DNA of 64,000 nucleotides from an uncultured Saprospiraceae bacterium. GTDB taxonomy: Bacteria > Bacteroidota > Bacteroidia > Chitinophagales > Saprospiraceae. The stretch spans positions 29,793 through 93,792 of the forward strand of contig CALLPI010000013.1 in assembly GCA_938015595.1 (NCBI GenBank), in the 5' to 3' direction. Below are positions 1 through 9,379 of the stretch, piece after piece. The notes beneath the pieces are model-generated. The model saw only the letters and a program-made list of their open reading frames with translations. It was not told the origin of the DNA and ran no database searches. The position numbers and the translations under genes were made by a program. The stretch's first letter is position 1. Each line of letters begins with the position of its first letter.

Positions 1-398
1 TCGTAAAAAGCAGCGTCTTCAAACTGGTACAAGTCCAGTGTAGCGGCATGGCGAATGAGGCGCTCAGAGGTACGGTTAGAGAAGAGATCACCCAGCAGGC
101 CGTCTAGCAACCCAATGCCGCGCGCCAGCACATCCGACAAGACCACTAGGGCAAACTCTGCCCCCACCAAGCTCCATAAACGATTCAATGGTGGCGCCTG
201 CGTGCCCTGTAAGCGCAGTACTTCATCAATAATCAGCTTGCCCACATACAAACTGAGCACCGGAATAACGGAACGCAGTAAGCGCAGCAACACATTGCCC
301 AACGCCATACCGGGATGCGTGCGCCACACCATGCTAAAAAAAGGAGGTAAATACCTGAGCGCGCTAAATTGCTTGCGCCAGTTGACCGATTCTTTCAT
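1..398 (-). CDS. ABC transporter, N-terminal membrane part (partial)
   Basis: The minus strand is open from an ATG at 398 to the left edge, giving the first 132 residues of a protein whose rest lies outside the window. The protein opens with a short cytoplasmic stretch, then hydrophobic segments around residues 30-50 and 75-95. It contains VIPVLSLYVGKLIIDEV and the later SNRTSERLIRHAATLDLYQF, which are typical of the membrane domain of exporter-type ABC half-transporters in which an ATPase domain follows. Substrate cannot be told. It is divergent from the HEAT/cyclophilin gene across a 486-base gap. The family call is an inference from the membrane-domain pattern; no ATPase motif is visible here. 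Confidence 0.75.
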   Translation of the reverse strand, partial: MKESVNWRKQFSALRYLPPFFSMVWRTHPGMALGNVLLRLLRSVIPVLSLYVGKLIIDEVLRLQGTQAPPLNRLWSLVGAEFALVVLSDVLARGIGLLDGLLGDLFSNRTSERLIRHAATLDLYQFEDAAFY

Positions 399-884
399 GC
401 GCTGTGCACCTGCTGTATATGCCAGGGGCCAATACAAACAGTTTGGCTTGGCGTTGGGTTGGTCTGCTACCGCACTGCAAAGTAATTTTTTCTTCCTGTT
501 GTGACCTTTTTCAGTGTGCATCGTCTCATGGTACGAACACTGTGAACAAGCCGGGCGAACAAGGCCGAAAAGCCGAAGTCGTACTCCCATGAATATATAT
601 ACCAAATTGTTTTGCTAACTCGGAAAACAAACTAGCACCCACCCTGCAAAGGGATGCTATGAGGGGAGTCACAGCTGGGCGACACCAGCCCAAAAGAAGT
701 ATTAAGTAAGGGGAATGGTTGTCGGCTGCCGCCTTGGAGGTGGCAGCTCGGCAACTTTTTTGGCATTGTGCGCAATACGTTGCAACTTTACAGCCTGATG
801 CGTACGGCGCGCGCCCAGCACCCCAAAAGCAAGGCGGCTGCCGTGTCTATTATTCGTGCCAGACTGTTGTAACTGCCAAGCATT
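399..884. other. Gene-free stretch between divergent genes
   Basis: I see no convincing gene here. Short open frames on both strands lack family resemblance. The stretch must hold the promoters of the ABC transporter (minus) and of the HEAT/cyclophilin lipoprotein (plus), but no clean TAnnTTTG box stands out. A short GC-rich inverted repeat (CTGGGCGACACCAG) lies near 685-700. Confidence 0.5.
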
Positions 885-2906
885 ATGAAAAAACAACTAT
901 CACTGTACCTGCCCGTCTGCTTTGCGTGTGCGTTGTGGCTGGCTTTTGCCTGCAAGCCCTACGAAAAAGACCTGCTCACCGACGTCAGCATTGACTTCGA
1001 CAACCCAGAAATACGCAGCATATTTGACCAGCAAAACCGGCAGGATAAAGACAGCCTAGTCCTTTGGTTTGCCCACGAAAATCCGGCTTATCGCTACGCG
1101 GCTGCTCAGGCATTTGCCTCTGTTAAAGACAGCCTGTACATAGCGCAACTCACGCCCCTGCTGCAAGACCCCGTGGACGCAGTGCGCGCCATGACAGCCT
1201 ACGCCATAGGGCAATGCGGCGCTGCTGCCGGCGAAGCACCCCTAATTGCCGCTTTTGTACAAACCGATACCGCCGGCGAATATGCCAAAAGCAACCGCGC
1301 CATACTGGAAGCAATAGGTCGATGCGGCTCGCTGAAGACCCTCCGCCTCATGGCCACCGTCAGCACTTACTTGCCCACAGATACTGCCCTCCTAGAAGGC
1401 CAAGCCAGAGGGATCTATCGCTTTGCGCTGCGCAACATCACCTGTGCAGAGGGTACTACTCGCATGACTGACCTGGCTGCGCACAACACCTACCCAGCTA
1501 GTGTGCGGCTCGTAGCAGCCAACTACCTGGCGCGCGCCGCTGACATCCGCTTGGATAGCCTGGCCTCGCTACCGCTTATCGAGCAATTTCGGCAGGAAGC
1601 AGACCCCTATATCCGCATGGCACTGGCTCTGGCGCTCGCCAAAGCTCCTAACCTCGCCGCCCAAAAAGCCTTGCTAGACCAACTTGCCGTAGAAACTGAC
1701 TACCGCGTCAAGTGTAACATCCTGCGTACACTCAGCAGCTTCGACTACGCCGCAGTACAATCGGCTGTAATAGCCGCACTGAAAGACCCTAACCCACACG
1801 TAGCTTATCAGGCAGCTGCATTTTTTGTACAAAATGGCATTCCGCAAGACGCTACCTTCTACTGGCGCACTGCCAAAGACTCTATACACTGGAATGCACA
1901 ACTCCGACTCTATGCCGCCGCTCTGCGCCATCTGCCAGCCTACCAAATTGAAACTCGCAACATCATCAACTGGGAGTTGCGCAAGCGATTCATTGAAGGT
2001 GCAAGCCCCTACCAAAAAGCAGCCGCACTCAAGGCTTTGGCCGAGTATCCGCAAAACTACCGCTTCATTCAGCGCGAGAGCTATCTCTCGCCCGATGCTG
2101 CAGTACGCACCGCAGGGGTAGAATCGCTAGCTGCCATCGCACAGCGCCCCGACTTCAACAAACTTTTTGGCGAAAATGCCCGGCGTACTTCAATAGAACT
2201 TGCCTTGTACTTCAAGCAGGCCATTCAAAGCGGCGATATCGGCATGGCAGCCGTAGCCGCTAGTGCCCTTCGCATACCGGAACGCAACTTTAAAACCGCT
2301 CTGGGCGACACCCTGCAATTCCTAGACGAAGCCCTGGCCAAACTCTCTCTGCCCAAAGACATCGAAACCTGGCAAGAACTGCAAAAAACCATTGCTTTCT
2401 TGCAAGGTAAACCAGTACAAGCACCACCGACCTACGACACCCCGCCGCCCATAGCCTGGAACATACTGGAAAAGTTTGAGATAGAACCCACCGCCATCAT
2501 CCGCACCACTAAAGGCGTCATTCGCATCAAATTGTTGCCTTCGGTAGCGCCGGGTACAGTGGCCAATTTCATTCGCCTGGCCCGCGATAAGTTTTACGAT
2601 GGCAAATACTTCCACCGCGTAGTACCCAACTTCGTCATCCAAGGCGGATGCCCGCGCGGCGACGGATACGGCGCACTTGATTATGCCATCCGCTCGGAGT
2701 TGCCGCCGCTGTCCTGGGAACAGGAAGGACTGGTGGGAATGGCCTCCGCAGGTAACCACACCGAATGCACGCAGTTTTTCATCACGCATTCGCCTGCGCT
2801 CCACCTGGATGGCAACTACACTATCTTTGCCCGCATCATTGACGGCATGGATGTCGTACACCAGATTCAGCCAGGTAGCAAGATTGAGAGTGTGGTTATC
2901 CAGTAA
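885..2906 (+). CDS. Lipoprotein with HEAT repeats and C-terminal cyclophilin (peptidyl-prolyl isomerase)
   Basis: The 673-residue product would be a periplasmic or outer-membrane-anchored prolyl isomerase, catalysing cis-trans isomerisation of proline bonds in exported proteins. It starts with a hydrophobic signal ending LAFAC, so Cys23 is the likely lipidated residue. Residues about 60-500 are alanine-rich paired helices of HEAT type, for example repeats built on DPVDAVRAMTAYAIGQCG. Residues about 531-673 form a cyclophilin domain with FHRVVPNFVIQGG, GLVGMASAG, TQFFITHSPALHLDGNYTIF and IDGMDVV. The repeats probably serve as a protein-binding scaffold. The gene overlaps the 3' end of the convergent epimerase gene by 11 bases. 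Domain calls are secure; the role is inferred. Confidence 0.88.
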   Translation: MKKQLSLYLPVCFACALWLAFACKPYEKDLLTDVSIDFDNPEIRSIFDQQNRQDKDSLVLWFAHENPAYRYAAAQAFASVKDSLYIAQLTPLLQDPVDAVRAMTAYAIGQCGAAAGEAPLIAAFVQTDTAGEYAKSNRAILEAIGRCGSLKTLRLMATVSTYLPTDTALLEGQARGIYRFALRNITCAEGTTRMTDLAAHNTYPASVRLVAANYLARAADIRLDSLASLPLIEQFRQEADPYIRMALALALAKAPNLAAQKALLDQLAVETDYRVKCNILRTLSSFDYAAVQSAVIAALKDPNPHVAYQAAAFFVQNGIPQDATFYWRTAKDSIHWNAQLRLYAAALRHLPAYQIETRNIINWELRKRFIEGASPYQKAAALKALAEYPQNYRFIQRESYLSPDAAVRTAGVESLAAIAQRPDFNKLFGENARRTSIELALYFKQAIQSGDIGMAAVAASALRIPERNFKTALGDTLQFLDEALAKLSLPKDIETWQELQKTIAFLQGKPVQAPPTYDTPPPIAWNILEKFEIEPTAIIRTTKGVIRIKLLPSVAPGTVANFIRLARDKFYDGKYFHRVVPNFVIQGGCPRGDGYGALDYAIRSELPPLSWEQEGLVGMASAGNHTECTQFFITHSPALHLDGNYTIFARIIDGMDVVHQIQPGSKIESVVIQ

Positions 2907-3954
2907 TTTCCACTTCGCTTGACAACTCGAATACGTCGGCAGGCAGCCCCTGGGCAGTAGCCTTCAGGAAAATACGCCCTGCCTCGGCAATGGTCTGGGC
3001 AATGGGGATATAGGTCCAATCAAGCGCCTTGATAAGTTTGCTGTTGTCAAAGCAAATCTGCTGGGAAGCATGAAATATGGCGTCTTGTGTAATTTCTCGA
3101 GGCTTACCGGCCAGTAAAGACCAAAGTGCATCTGCATAGCGCGCAGCTTGCATCTTCCAGCGCGGCGATGGATAAAAGGCGCGAGGCACTCCCAGGCTTT
3201 GGGCTATCCACTCCATAACCTCCTGGAAGCTACGATTCTCCCCCGATACAATAAAGCGCTCATTGCTGAGGGGGCTTTCCATGAGGCGAATGAGGATGCG
3301 CGCCGCGTCTCGCACGTCCACAAAGCCGTTCTGCCCCGGAGGGCATATCGAAAATCCTCGCTTTACCAGAGGGAACATTCTGAGCGACCCCTCACTCCAG
3401 CGACCTGCGCCTAGGATGACTGCAGGCAGAGCCACGCATACTTGCAGCCCCTCGGCAGCACCGCGCCACACTTCCAATTCTGCCGAGTGTTTGCTCAGCG
3501 CGTAGTGAGAGAGTGCCTTGCTCCACTCCCAGGGCGTGTGTTCATCAGCAGCAAAGCCTTCTTTAGGAATACCTATAGCTGCTACAGAGCCAGCATACAC
3601 TAGTTTTTCCACCCCGCAAACCAAGGCTTCATTGACCAGATTAGCTGTGCCTTCTACATTGATACGACGCAGCGCGTCTTTGTCCGAAGGCAAATAAGAC
3701 ACTAGCGCAGCACAGTGATACACCTGCTTTACGCCATCGAGAGCTTCCTGCAGGCTGAAGGCGTCCAGCAAGTCGCCTTCTACCCACTGTATCTGGTCGG
3801 CTACATCAGGCAGTAAATCCAGGCGGCTATGAGGGCGCCTGAGCGCCCGTACTTGCGTGTAGCCCTGCCGAAGGAGATACCGCAACAGATAAGAGCCAAG
3901 AAACCCCGTACCACCGGTAACCAATACAGGGATGGATTTGTTGGTGTAAGGCAT
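2896..3954 (-). CDS. NAD-dependent epimerase/reductase family protein (extended SDR)
   Basis: This 352-residue protein is an extended short-chain dehydrogenase of the dihydroflavonol-reductase/sugar-epimerase type. It has the N-terminal NAD(P)-binding motif VTGGTGFLGSYLL, the acidic VEGDLLD, and the catalytic YALSK (YxxxK) motif near residue 150. I chose the ATG at 3954 because its first base is the last base of the anmK stop codon (TGATG overlap), the usual sign of translational coupling; a GTG three bases earlier is also possible. It is the last gene of the EF-G2/anmK unit. The substrate is unknown; such enzymes reduce or epimerise nucleotide sugars, sterols or ketones. Confidence 0.85.
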   Translation of the reverse strand: MPYTNKSIPVLVTGGTGFLGSYLLRYLLRQGYTQVRALRRPHSRLDLLPDVADQIQWVEGDLLDAFSLQEALDGVKQVYHCAALVSYLPSDKDALRRINVEGTANLVNEALVCGVEKLVYAGSVAAIGIPKEGFAADEHTPWEWSKALSHYALSKHSAELEVWRGAAEGLQVCVALPAVILGAGRWSEGSLRMFPLVKRGFSICPPGQNGFVDVRDAARILIRLMESPLSNERFIVSGENRSFQEVMEWIAQSLGVPRAFYPSPRWKMQAARYADALWSLLAGKPREITQDAIFHASQQICFDNSKLIKALDWTYIPIAQTIAEAGRIFLKATAQGLPADVFELSSEVEITG

Positions 3955-5075
3955 CACAGCAAAGGTTTACTCCACCCAGCATACATTGCTCCGCCGATGG
4001 CGTCTTGCCGCGCACCAGTGACGCTGGATAGACAGTTGGGCCGACCCTCTGCGCGTAGCACGCCCATGAGCGCCATCAGAATGGCTTCTTTCATAGACAC
4101 GATGGCGTGGTCAGGTATATGTAACGACACAGGCGCTATCTGGTTGCAAGCTACAAGAATAAGGTGGTTTAAAAAAGCGTTGAACGCGCCGCCACCAGTA
4201 GCCAGGGCGCTGTAAGTGGGGAGTTGCCAGTTTTCTGCCGTTCTTATCCGGTCGAAAGCCAAGGCAATCTGTCCAGCTATGTGTGCGCATACAGTGTGTA
4301 GGCGGTCCTCCACCGGCGCTGGCCAGCCCAGGCAGAGGTCGGTTTGATAGTGTTGCACCCAATCGTTGCCCAAAGATTTGGGTGGAGGCTGCTGAAAGTA
4401 AGGCAGGCTGTCCAGGGTGTCTTTCAGTTCTGGGATGAGCTTGCCAGAGGCGGCCAGGCGACCGCCATCATCGTAGGGCAAGCCAAGCGTCAGCGCCAGC
4501 GCGTTGAGGATCTGATTGGCACCTCCTACGTCAAAGGCGATGTAGCGCTCGCCAATGCGGCAGGTCATATTGGCAATGCCGCCAAGGTTGAGCATGAAGT
4601 CGTACTGGCTAAACAGCAGGCGGTCAGCCAGTGGTGCCAAGGGCGCACCTTGCCCCTTCAGGGCCAGGTCTGTAGTGCGAAAATCGCACACAGTAGCAAT
4701 ACCAGTAGTGGCTGCTATGGCCGCACCATCTCCGATTTGGGTGGTAAAGCCTTGCTCCGGGAAGTGAAAAATGGTGTGCCCGTGCGAAGCAATGAGGTCG
4801 GGTGGCCACTGCGGATGCTGCTGCAAAAACGCCTCCACGGCCTCGCCCATCCAATGCCCCAGCTCGGCGTGAGCTTGAGCCAACTCGCGGGCAGAGGCTT
4901 GGGGCAATGCGCGCAGGCGCTCCTGCCAATGCTCTGGATAAGGCACAGTTTGCCAAGCCAGCAGCGCCCAATCCTGCACTGCGCCATCTTGCAACTCGAA
5001 GCGGCAGGTAGCTATGTCTAGCCCGTCTAAAGAGGAGCCAGACATAAGTCCTATTGCTGTGTAGGTGGCTGACAT
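3954..5075 (-). CDS. anmK: Anhydro-N-acetylmuramic acid kinase
   Basis: AnmK opens and phosphorylates 1,6-anhydro-MurNAc released from cell-wall turnover, giving MurNAc-6-phosphate for recycling. The 373-residue protein carries the family signature GLMSGSSLDGLD at its N-terminus, SHGHTIFHFP near residue 95, VCDFRTTDLALKGQGAPLAP in the middle, NLGGIAN, FDVGGANQILNAL and the ATGGGAFNAF stretch. Length and motif order fit the family. The phosphate loop reads GGAN where many members have GPGN. It starts four bases after the EF-G2 stop codon and overlaps the downstream epimerase start, so the three genes are likely one transcript. Confidence 0.93.
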   Translation of the reverse strand: MSATYTAIGLMSGSSLDGLDIATCRFELQDGAVQDWALLAWQTVPYPEHWQERLRALPQASARELAQAHAELGHWMGEAVEAFLQQHPQWPPDLIASHGHTIFHFPEQGFTTQIGDGAAIAATTGIATVCDFRTTDLALKGQGAPLAPLADRLLFSQYDFMLNLGGIANMTCRIGERYIAFDVGGANQILNALALTLGLPYDDGGRLAASGKLIPELKDTLDSLPYFQQPPPKSLGNDWVQHYQTDLCLGWPAPVEDRLHTVCAHIAGQIALAFDRIRTAENWQLPTYSALATGGGAFNAFLNHLILVACNQIAPVSLHIPDHAIVSMKEAILMALMGVLRAEGRPNCLSSVTGARQDAIGGAMYAGWSKPLL

Positions 5076-5079
5076 GTTT

Positions 5080-7209
5080 TCAGGCTTCAGCCTCTACTTC
5101 AGCCTTGTGGGCTTCAATGAGTTTCTGCTGCAAGTCGCCAGGCACCTGGGCGTATTCCGCAAACCGACGGGTAAACTTGGCCTTGCCCTGAGTCAGGGAG
5201 CGTAGCGCCGAGGAGTACAGGTACATTTCTGAGAGGGGCACGCGAGCCAGAATTTTTTGGTAGTGGCCGTCGGAATCCATACCCATGATGATGGCGCGTC
5301 GGGTTTGGAGGTCGCCCATGATATCGCCCATGACCTCATCGGAGCACAGGATTTCTACATCATAAATTGGCTCGAGTATTTGTGGCCCTGCCTCGGCAAA
5401 CGCCTGGCGAAAGGCCTGGATAGAGGCAGTCATGAAGGCCATATCGTTAGAGTCCACGGGGTGCATTTTGCCATCGTATATGCTCACGCGGATGTCCTGG
5501 CAGGAAGAGCCAGTGAGAGGGCCTTCCTCCATTTTCTGCATGATGCCCTTCTTGATAGCGTTGGAGAAGCGCGCATCAATGGTGCCGCCCACAATACACC
5601 ACTGGTACACCAACTTGCCACCCCAGGGCAGTTCGTCCACTTCTACGTTTTTCACTGTGAGATCGGCTGGGGCGGGCATACCTTCATAGTAGGGCTCGAG
5701 GCGCATGTGCACTTCAGCAAACTGCCCGGCGCCACCAGTTTGCTTTTTGTGGCGGTACATGGTGTTGGCCGTGCGGGTGATGGTTTCGCGGTAGGGAATG
5801 CGAGGCCTTACAAATTCCATAGACACGCCATAGGCCATCTCAATGCGGTGCTTGATGAGGTCGAGGTGGAGTTGCCCCTGGCCGTAGAGAAGGGTTTGCT
5901 TAAGGGCTTTAGACTGCTCTACTACCAGGGTGGGGTCTTCTTCTGCAATGGTATGCAGGGCTTTCATCAGCTTTTCCATGTCGTTTTTGTTGGGCTGATG
6001 CACGCCTACGTCAATGCGGGGTGCTGGGAAGTGAATGGGGTCAATTTTACGATCCACGCCCTTGACGTTAAGGGTGTCGTTGGTGTGGGTATTTTTGAGT
6101 TTCACCGTCACGCCAATGTCGCCGGCGTATAAGGCGTTGATGCCTTCGCGGTCTTTACCGTTTGCTAAATAGATCTGGCTGAAACGCTCGGCGCTGCGAT
6201 TGTTGGCGTTGAGGAGTTCGTCGCCAGTGTGCAGTACACCAGAATAAACTTTGAAGTAAGACAAATTGCCCACGCGCGGCTCAGATACAGTTTTGAATAC
6301 AAATACCGTAGTGCTGTCTTTGCTGTTGCATTCCAAGGTGCCGCCGCCTTCCAACTCGGCAGCGGGGCGCTCGGCAGGCGAAGGGCAAACATCGTTGATA
6401 AAGCCCATGACGCGGCCGCTGCCCATGTCTTGCAAAGCAGAACAACAGAACACAGGGAAGATTTGCTGATGAGCAATGGCAATGCGCAGCCCCTGGGTGA
6501 GTTCTTCCTCGGAGAGCGTACCCTGCTCAAAGAAGCGCTCCATAAGACCTTCGTCATTTTCGGCGGCGGCTTCCACAAGGGCATTGTGCATGGCCAGGGC
6601 GCGGTCTTTTTCGGATGCAGGGATTTCCTGCTTTTCGGGTTTACCGCCACCTTCGGGGAATACGTACATGACCATGCGCAAGGCGTCCACAATTTTGTTG
6701 AAACCCACGCCTGGATTGAGCGGGTATTGTACCGGAATGACGTGGTTGCCAAAGCGCCTGCGGGCTTGCTCCAGGGTGGTGTCAAAGTCGGCTTTTTCGT
6801 GATCGAGGTGATTAATGACGAAGAGTGCCGGGGTTTTGAATTTTTCAATGTATTCCCATATCAGTTCTGTACCTACCTCTACGCCACTGCGTGCATTGAG
6901 CACTACCACGCCGGTGTCAGCTACTTTGAGCGACGAGACAATCTCGCCCACGAAGTCGTCAAGACCCGGCGTATCAATGATGTTAATTTTGGAATCTTTC
7001 CAGTTGACGTGCATCAGGGTACTGAATATAGAGTTGCCGCGCTCGTGCTCCAGATCAGTGTAGTCAGATACTGTGTTCTGGTCTTCCACTTTGCCGCGGC
7101 GGGAGATGGCTTTTCCTTCGTACAACATGGCTTCGGCAAGAGTGGTCTTACCGGAGCCAGAGTGCCCAAGTAGTACGACGTTTCTGATGTTTCTGGTATC
7201 GAAGTTCAT
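5080..7209 (-). CDS. EF-G paralogue (EF-G2 type) lacking the catalytic histidine
   Basis: This 709-residue protein has the full five-domain layout of elongation factor G, the ribosomal translocase. The P-loop GHSGSGKTT is at residues 15-23 and DTPG at 79-82. However switch II reads DTPGLDDF, so the histidine that drives GTP hydrolysis in canonical EF-G (DTPGH) is Leu83. Switch I reads ERGNSI in place of ERGITI, and the guanine-recognition motif is NHLD (133-136), not NKxD. These changes mark it as the Bacteroidota EF-G2 type and not the housekeeping fusA. I recall that a Bacteroides EF-G2 is reported to support translation without GTP hydrolysis. It heads the anmK-epimerase unit. Confidence 0.9.
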   Translation of the reverse strand: MNFDTRNIRNVVLLGHSGSGKTTLAEAMLYEGKAISRRGKVEDQNTVSDYTDLEHERGNSIFSTLMHVNWKDSKINIIDTPGLDDFVGEIVSSLKVADTGVVVLNARSGVEVGTELIWEYIEKFKTPALFVINHLDHEKADFDTTLEQARRRFGNHVIPVQYPLNPGVGFNKIVDALRMVMYVFPEGGGKPEKQEIPASEKDRALAMHNALVEAAAENDEGLMERFFEQGTLSEEELTQGLRIAIAHQQIFPVFCCSALQDMGSGRVMGFINDVCPSPAERPAAELEGGGTLECNSKDSTTVFVFKTVSEPRVGNLSYFKVYSGVLHTGDELLNANNRSAERFSQIYLANGKDREGINALYAGDIGVTVKLKNTHTNDTLNVKGVDRKIDPIHFPAPRIDVGVHQPNKNDMEKLMKALHTIAEEDPTLVVEQSKALKQTLLYGQGQLHLDLIKHRIEMAYGVSMEFVRPRIPYRETITRTANTMYRHKKQTGGAGQFAEVHMRLEPYYEGMPAPADLTVKNVEVDELPWGGKLVYQWCIVGGTIDARFSNAIKKGIMQKMEEGPLTGSSCQDIRVSIYDGKMHPVDSNDMAFMTASIQAFRQAFAEAGPQILEPIYDVEILCSDEVMGDIMGDLQTRRAIIMGMDSDGHYQKILARVPLSEMYLYSSALRSLTQGKAKFTRRFAEYAQVPGDLQQKLIEAHKAEVEAEA

Positions 7210-7340
7210 ACAGTACGGTTTTGTTTGGTGTAAGAGATAGAAACAAGTCGCTCAGGGGCAATTTGGGATACCCCTTGAAAACGGCCTGAAAATACAGCCC
7301 CCTGCCGGAAATACAAATATTCTGCAAATTATTTTTCGCA

Positions 7341-8105
7341 TTACAGCGCACCAGCCATCAATCCGCCATCTATGACGAGGTTTTGGCCAGTAATAAAGGA
7401 GGCTTTGTCCATAGCCAGAAAGGCGATTGCAGCGGCTACTTCTGCTGGCTCTGCAATGCGCCCCAGGGGTGTACGGCGCAAAATGGCCTCGAGGCGTTCG
7501 GGCTGTTGCAATACAGGAGCAGCCAGCGGTGTACGGGTGTACCAGGGCGATACGGCGTTGACGCGGATGCCTTCAGGCGCCCACTCTACGGCCAGGCTTC
7601 GGGTAAACTGCAACTCAGCAGCTTTGCTCATAGCGTAAGGCGCGCCCGAGCGTACGTCCACTAAGGCTGCCACTGAAGATACGTTCACTACTGATGCTCC
7701 ACGCCCTTGGCGCAGTAACGGGAACAGCAGCCGAGTGAGCCAAACCGCACTAAACAGATTAGTTTCCAGCACGTTGCGGATTTCAGCCTCTGCATATTCT
7801 ACAAAAGGTTTGCGCAGATTCATGCCCGCGTTATTGACCAGAATGTCCAGGCGTTGCCAACGCTCCTGAAGCATATTTAAAATACGCTCGCAGTCTTCGG
7901 AGCGAGTTATATCGGCAGGTATGCCAATAGCTTTGAAGCCTTCAGCCTGCCATTGCGCAACGGCGGCCTCTACGTCGGCTTCGCTTCGAGCCACGATGCA
8001 AACCTCTGCACTGAGTTCGAGCATGGCCTGCGCAACAGCTCGCCCAATGCCTTTGGTACCGCCAGTAATGAGGGCACGCTTGCCGGCTAGTGTCCATTGA
8101 GCCAT
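7341..8105 (-). CDS. SDR family oxidoreductase (tropinone-reductase-like)
   Basis: This 254-residue classical short-chain dehydrogenase has all family landmarks: the TGGTKGIG cofactor loop at the N-terminus, VNNAG near residue 92, the catalytic Ser in VVNVSSVAALV, and YAMSK as the catalytic YxxxK. The C-terminal part NAVSPWYTRTPL and GQNLVIDGG resembles tropinone reductases and 3-ketoacyl reductases. It uses NAD(P)H to reduce a carbonyl or the reverse. Its start lies 12 bases after the stop of the alanine dehydrogenase gene, so the two are probably co-transcribed. The substrate is not visible from sequence. Confidence 0.88.
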   Translation of the reverse strand: MAQWTLAGKRALITGGTKGIGRAVAQAMLELSAEVCIVARSEADVEAAVAQWQAEGFKAIGIPADITRSEDCERILNMLQERWQRLDILVNNAGMNLRKPFVEYAEAEIRNVLETNLFSAVWLTRLLFPLLRQGRGASVVNVSSVAALVDVRSGAPYAMSKAAELQFTRSLAVEWAPEGIRVNAVSPWYTRTPLAAPVLQQPERLEAILRRTPLGRIAEPAEVAAAIAFLAMDKASFITGQNLVIDGGLMAGAL

Positions 8106-8117
8106 AGCACCGGCACA

Positions 8118-9230
8118 TTACAGGACTTCCTCCGCTGGGGTGTAGGGCAGGTGGAAAGCATCGGCCACGCCTTGATAAACAACCTTGCCATGCACCACAT
8201 TCAGCCCCAGCTTGAGGGCATTGTTGTCTTTGCAAGCTTGGCGCCAGCCTTTCTCGGCCAGTTCAATGGCGTAGGGCAAGGTGGCGTTGGTCAGCGCAAT
8301 GGTGGAGGTGTAAGGCACAGCGCCCGGCATGTTGGCTACACAGTAGTGTACCACGTCGTCAATGATATAGATGGGGTTGGCATGAGTAGTGGGGCGGCTG
8401 GTTTCAAAAGCACCACCCTGGTCAATGGCTACATCCACCATGACGGTGCCGGGGCGCATGTCCTTGAGCATGTCGCGGGTAATGAGCTTGGGCGCTTTGG
8501 CTCCAGGGATGAGGATGGCACCAATGATGAGGTCGTGGTCGCGGATGAGCCGACGTATATTGTACTCATTGGAGTACATCGTCACTACATTAGCGGGCAT
8601 TACATCGGCCAGGTAGCGCATGCGCGGCAGGCTTACGTCCAGGATGGTGACTTGTGCACCCAGGCCGGCAGCCATCTTGGCTGCTTGCGTACCCACAATG
8701 CCCCCACCCAGTACCAATACTTTGCCAGGGGCCACGCCAGGTACGCCGCCGAGCAGCACGCCGCGGCCTTTCTGAGGCTTTTCCAGGTACTTAGCGCCCT
8801 CCTGTATGGCCATTCGGCCAGCCACTTCCGACATGGGGATGAGCAGGGGCAGCGAGCGGTCGGGTAATTCCACCGTCTCGTAGGCCAGACACACGGCGCC
8901 ACTGTCTATCATAGCTTTGGTGAGTGGCTCGTAGGAGGCAAAGTGAAAATAAGTAAATACCAAATGCTCGGGGCGGATGAGGCTATATTCCTGCTGGATG
9001 GGCTCCTTCACTTTGATGATCATTTCCGCCTGAGCAAATACTTCTTCTGCAGTGGGCAATATGGAGGCGCCAGCCTGTAAGTATTCCTCGTCTTTGAAAC
9101 CGCTCTGCAAGCCGGCCTGGGTTTGCACCAGCACAGTATGACCGCGCTTGGCCAGTTCGCGCGTACCCGCTGGGGTGAGTGCTACGCGGTTTTCGTTGTC
9201 TTTAATCTCTTTGGGAACGCCAATAATCAT
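8118..9230 (-). CDS. ald: Alanine dehydrogenase
   Basis: Ald interconverts L-alanine and pyruvate plus ammonia with NAD(H). The 370-residue protein begins with [20 protein letters not shown], the standard family N-terminus, followed by [11 protein letters not shown], the substrate-site stretch [19 protein letters not shown], the NAD-binding [17 protein letters not shown], and [21 protein letters not shown] near the end. Length and motif order match the family closely. A TATTTTTG box at 9272-9279 lies about 40 bases before the start. The SDR gene follows 12 bases downstream. Confidence 0.96.
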   Translation of the reverse strand: MIIGVPKEIKDNENRVALTPAGTRELAKRGHTVLVQTQAGLQSGFKDEEYLQAGASILPTAEEVFAQAEMIIKVKEPIQQEYSLIRPEHLVFTYFHFASYEPLTKAMIDSGAVCLAYETVELPDRSLPLLIPMSEVAGRMAIQEGAKYLEKPQKGRGVLLGGVPGVAPGKVLVLGGGIVGTQAAKMAAGLGAQVTILDVSLPRMRYLADVMPANVVTMYSNEYNIRRLIRDHDLIIGAILIPGAKAPKLITRDMLKDMRPGTVMVDVAIDQGGAFETSRPTTHANPIYIIDDVVHYCVANMPGAVPYTSTIALTNATLPYAIELAEKGWRQACKDNNALKLGLNVVHGKVVYQGVADAFHLPYTPAEEVL

Positions 9231-9271
9231 AATGGTATGTTATTTTGGTCAGGAAAACAGTTTCAATTCGG

Positions 9272-9279
9272 CAAAAATA
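9272..9279 (-). promoter_or_regulatory. -7 promoter box of ald
   Basis: On the minus strand the bases read TATTTTTG, matching the Bacteroidota -7 consensus TAnnTTTG. A start site about 7 bases downstream would give a leader of about 35 bases before the ald ATG at 9230. No TTG at the ideal 19-21 base spacing is seen. Confidence 0.55.
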
Positions 9280-9379
9280 GACTTTTCCAACAATCGCGCG
9301 ACTCCCGCCCCTGAAAAAGCTAAATGACCGTGCCTTGCAACCGAATGCACCCTCAGGCGTTTACTTGCAAAACAAAAGC

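Noticed and set aside
680..700. GC-rich inverted repeat before the HEAT/cyclophilin gene as a riboswitch
   Set aside because: Only one short stem is visible and no known aptamer core can be recognised.
5257..7173. Long plus-strand open frames opposite the EF-G2 gene
   Set aside because: They mirror the EF-G2 codons, are rich in His and Val as antisense frames are, and show no domain.
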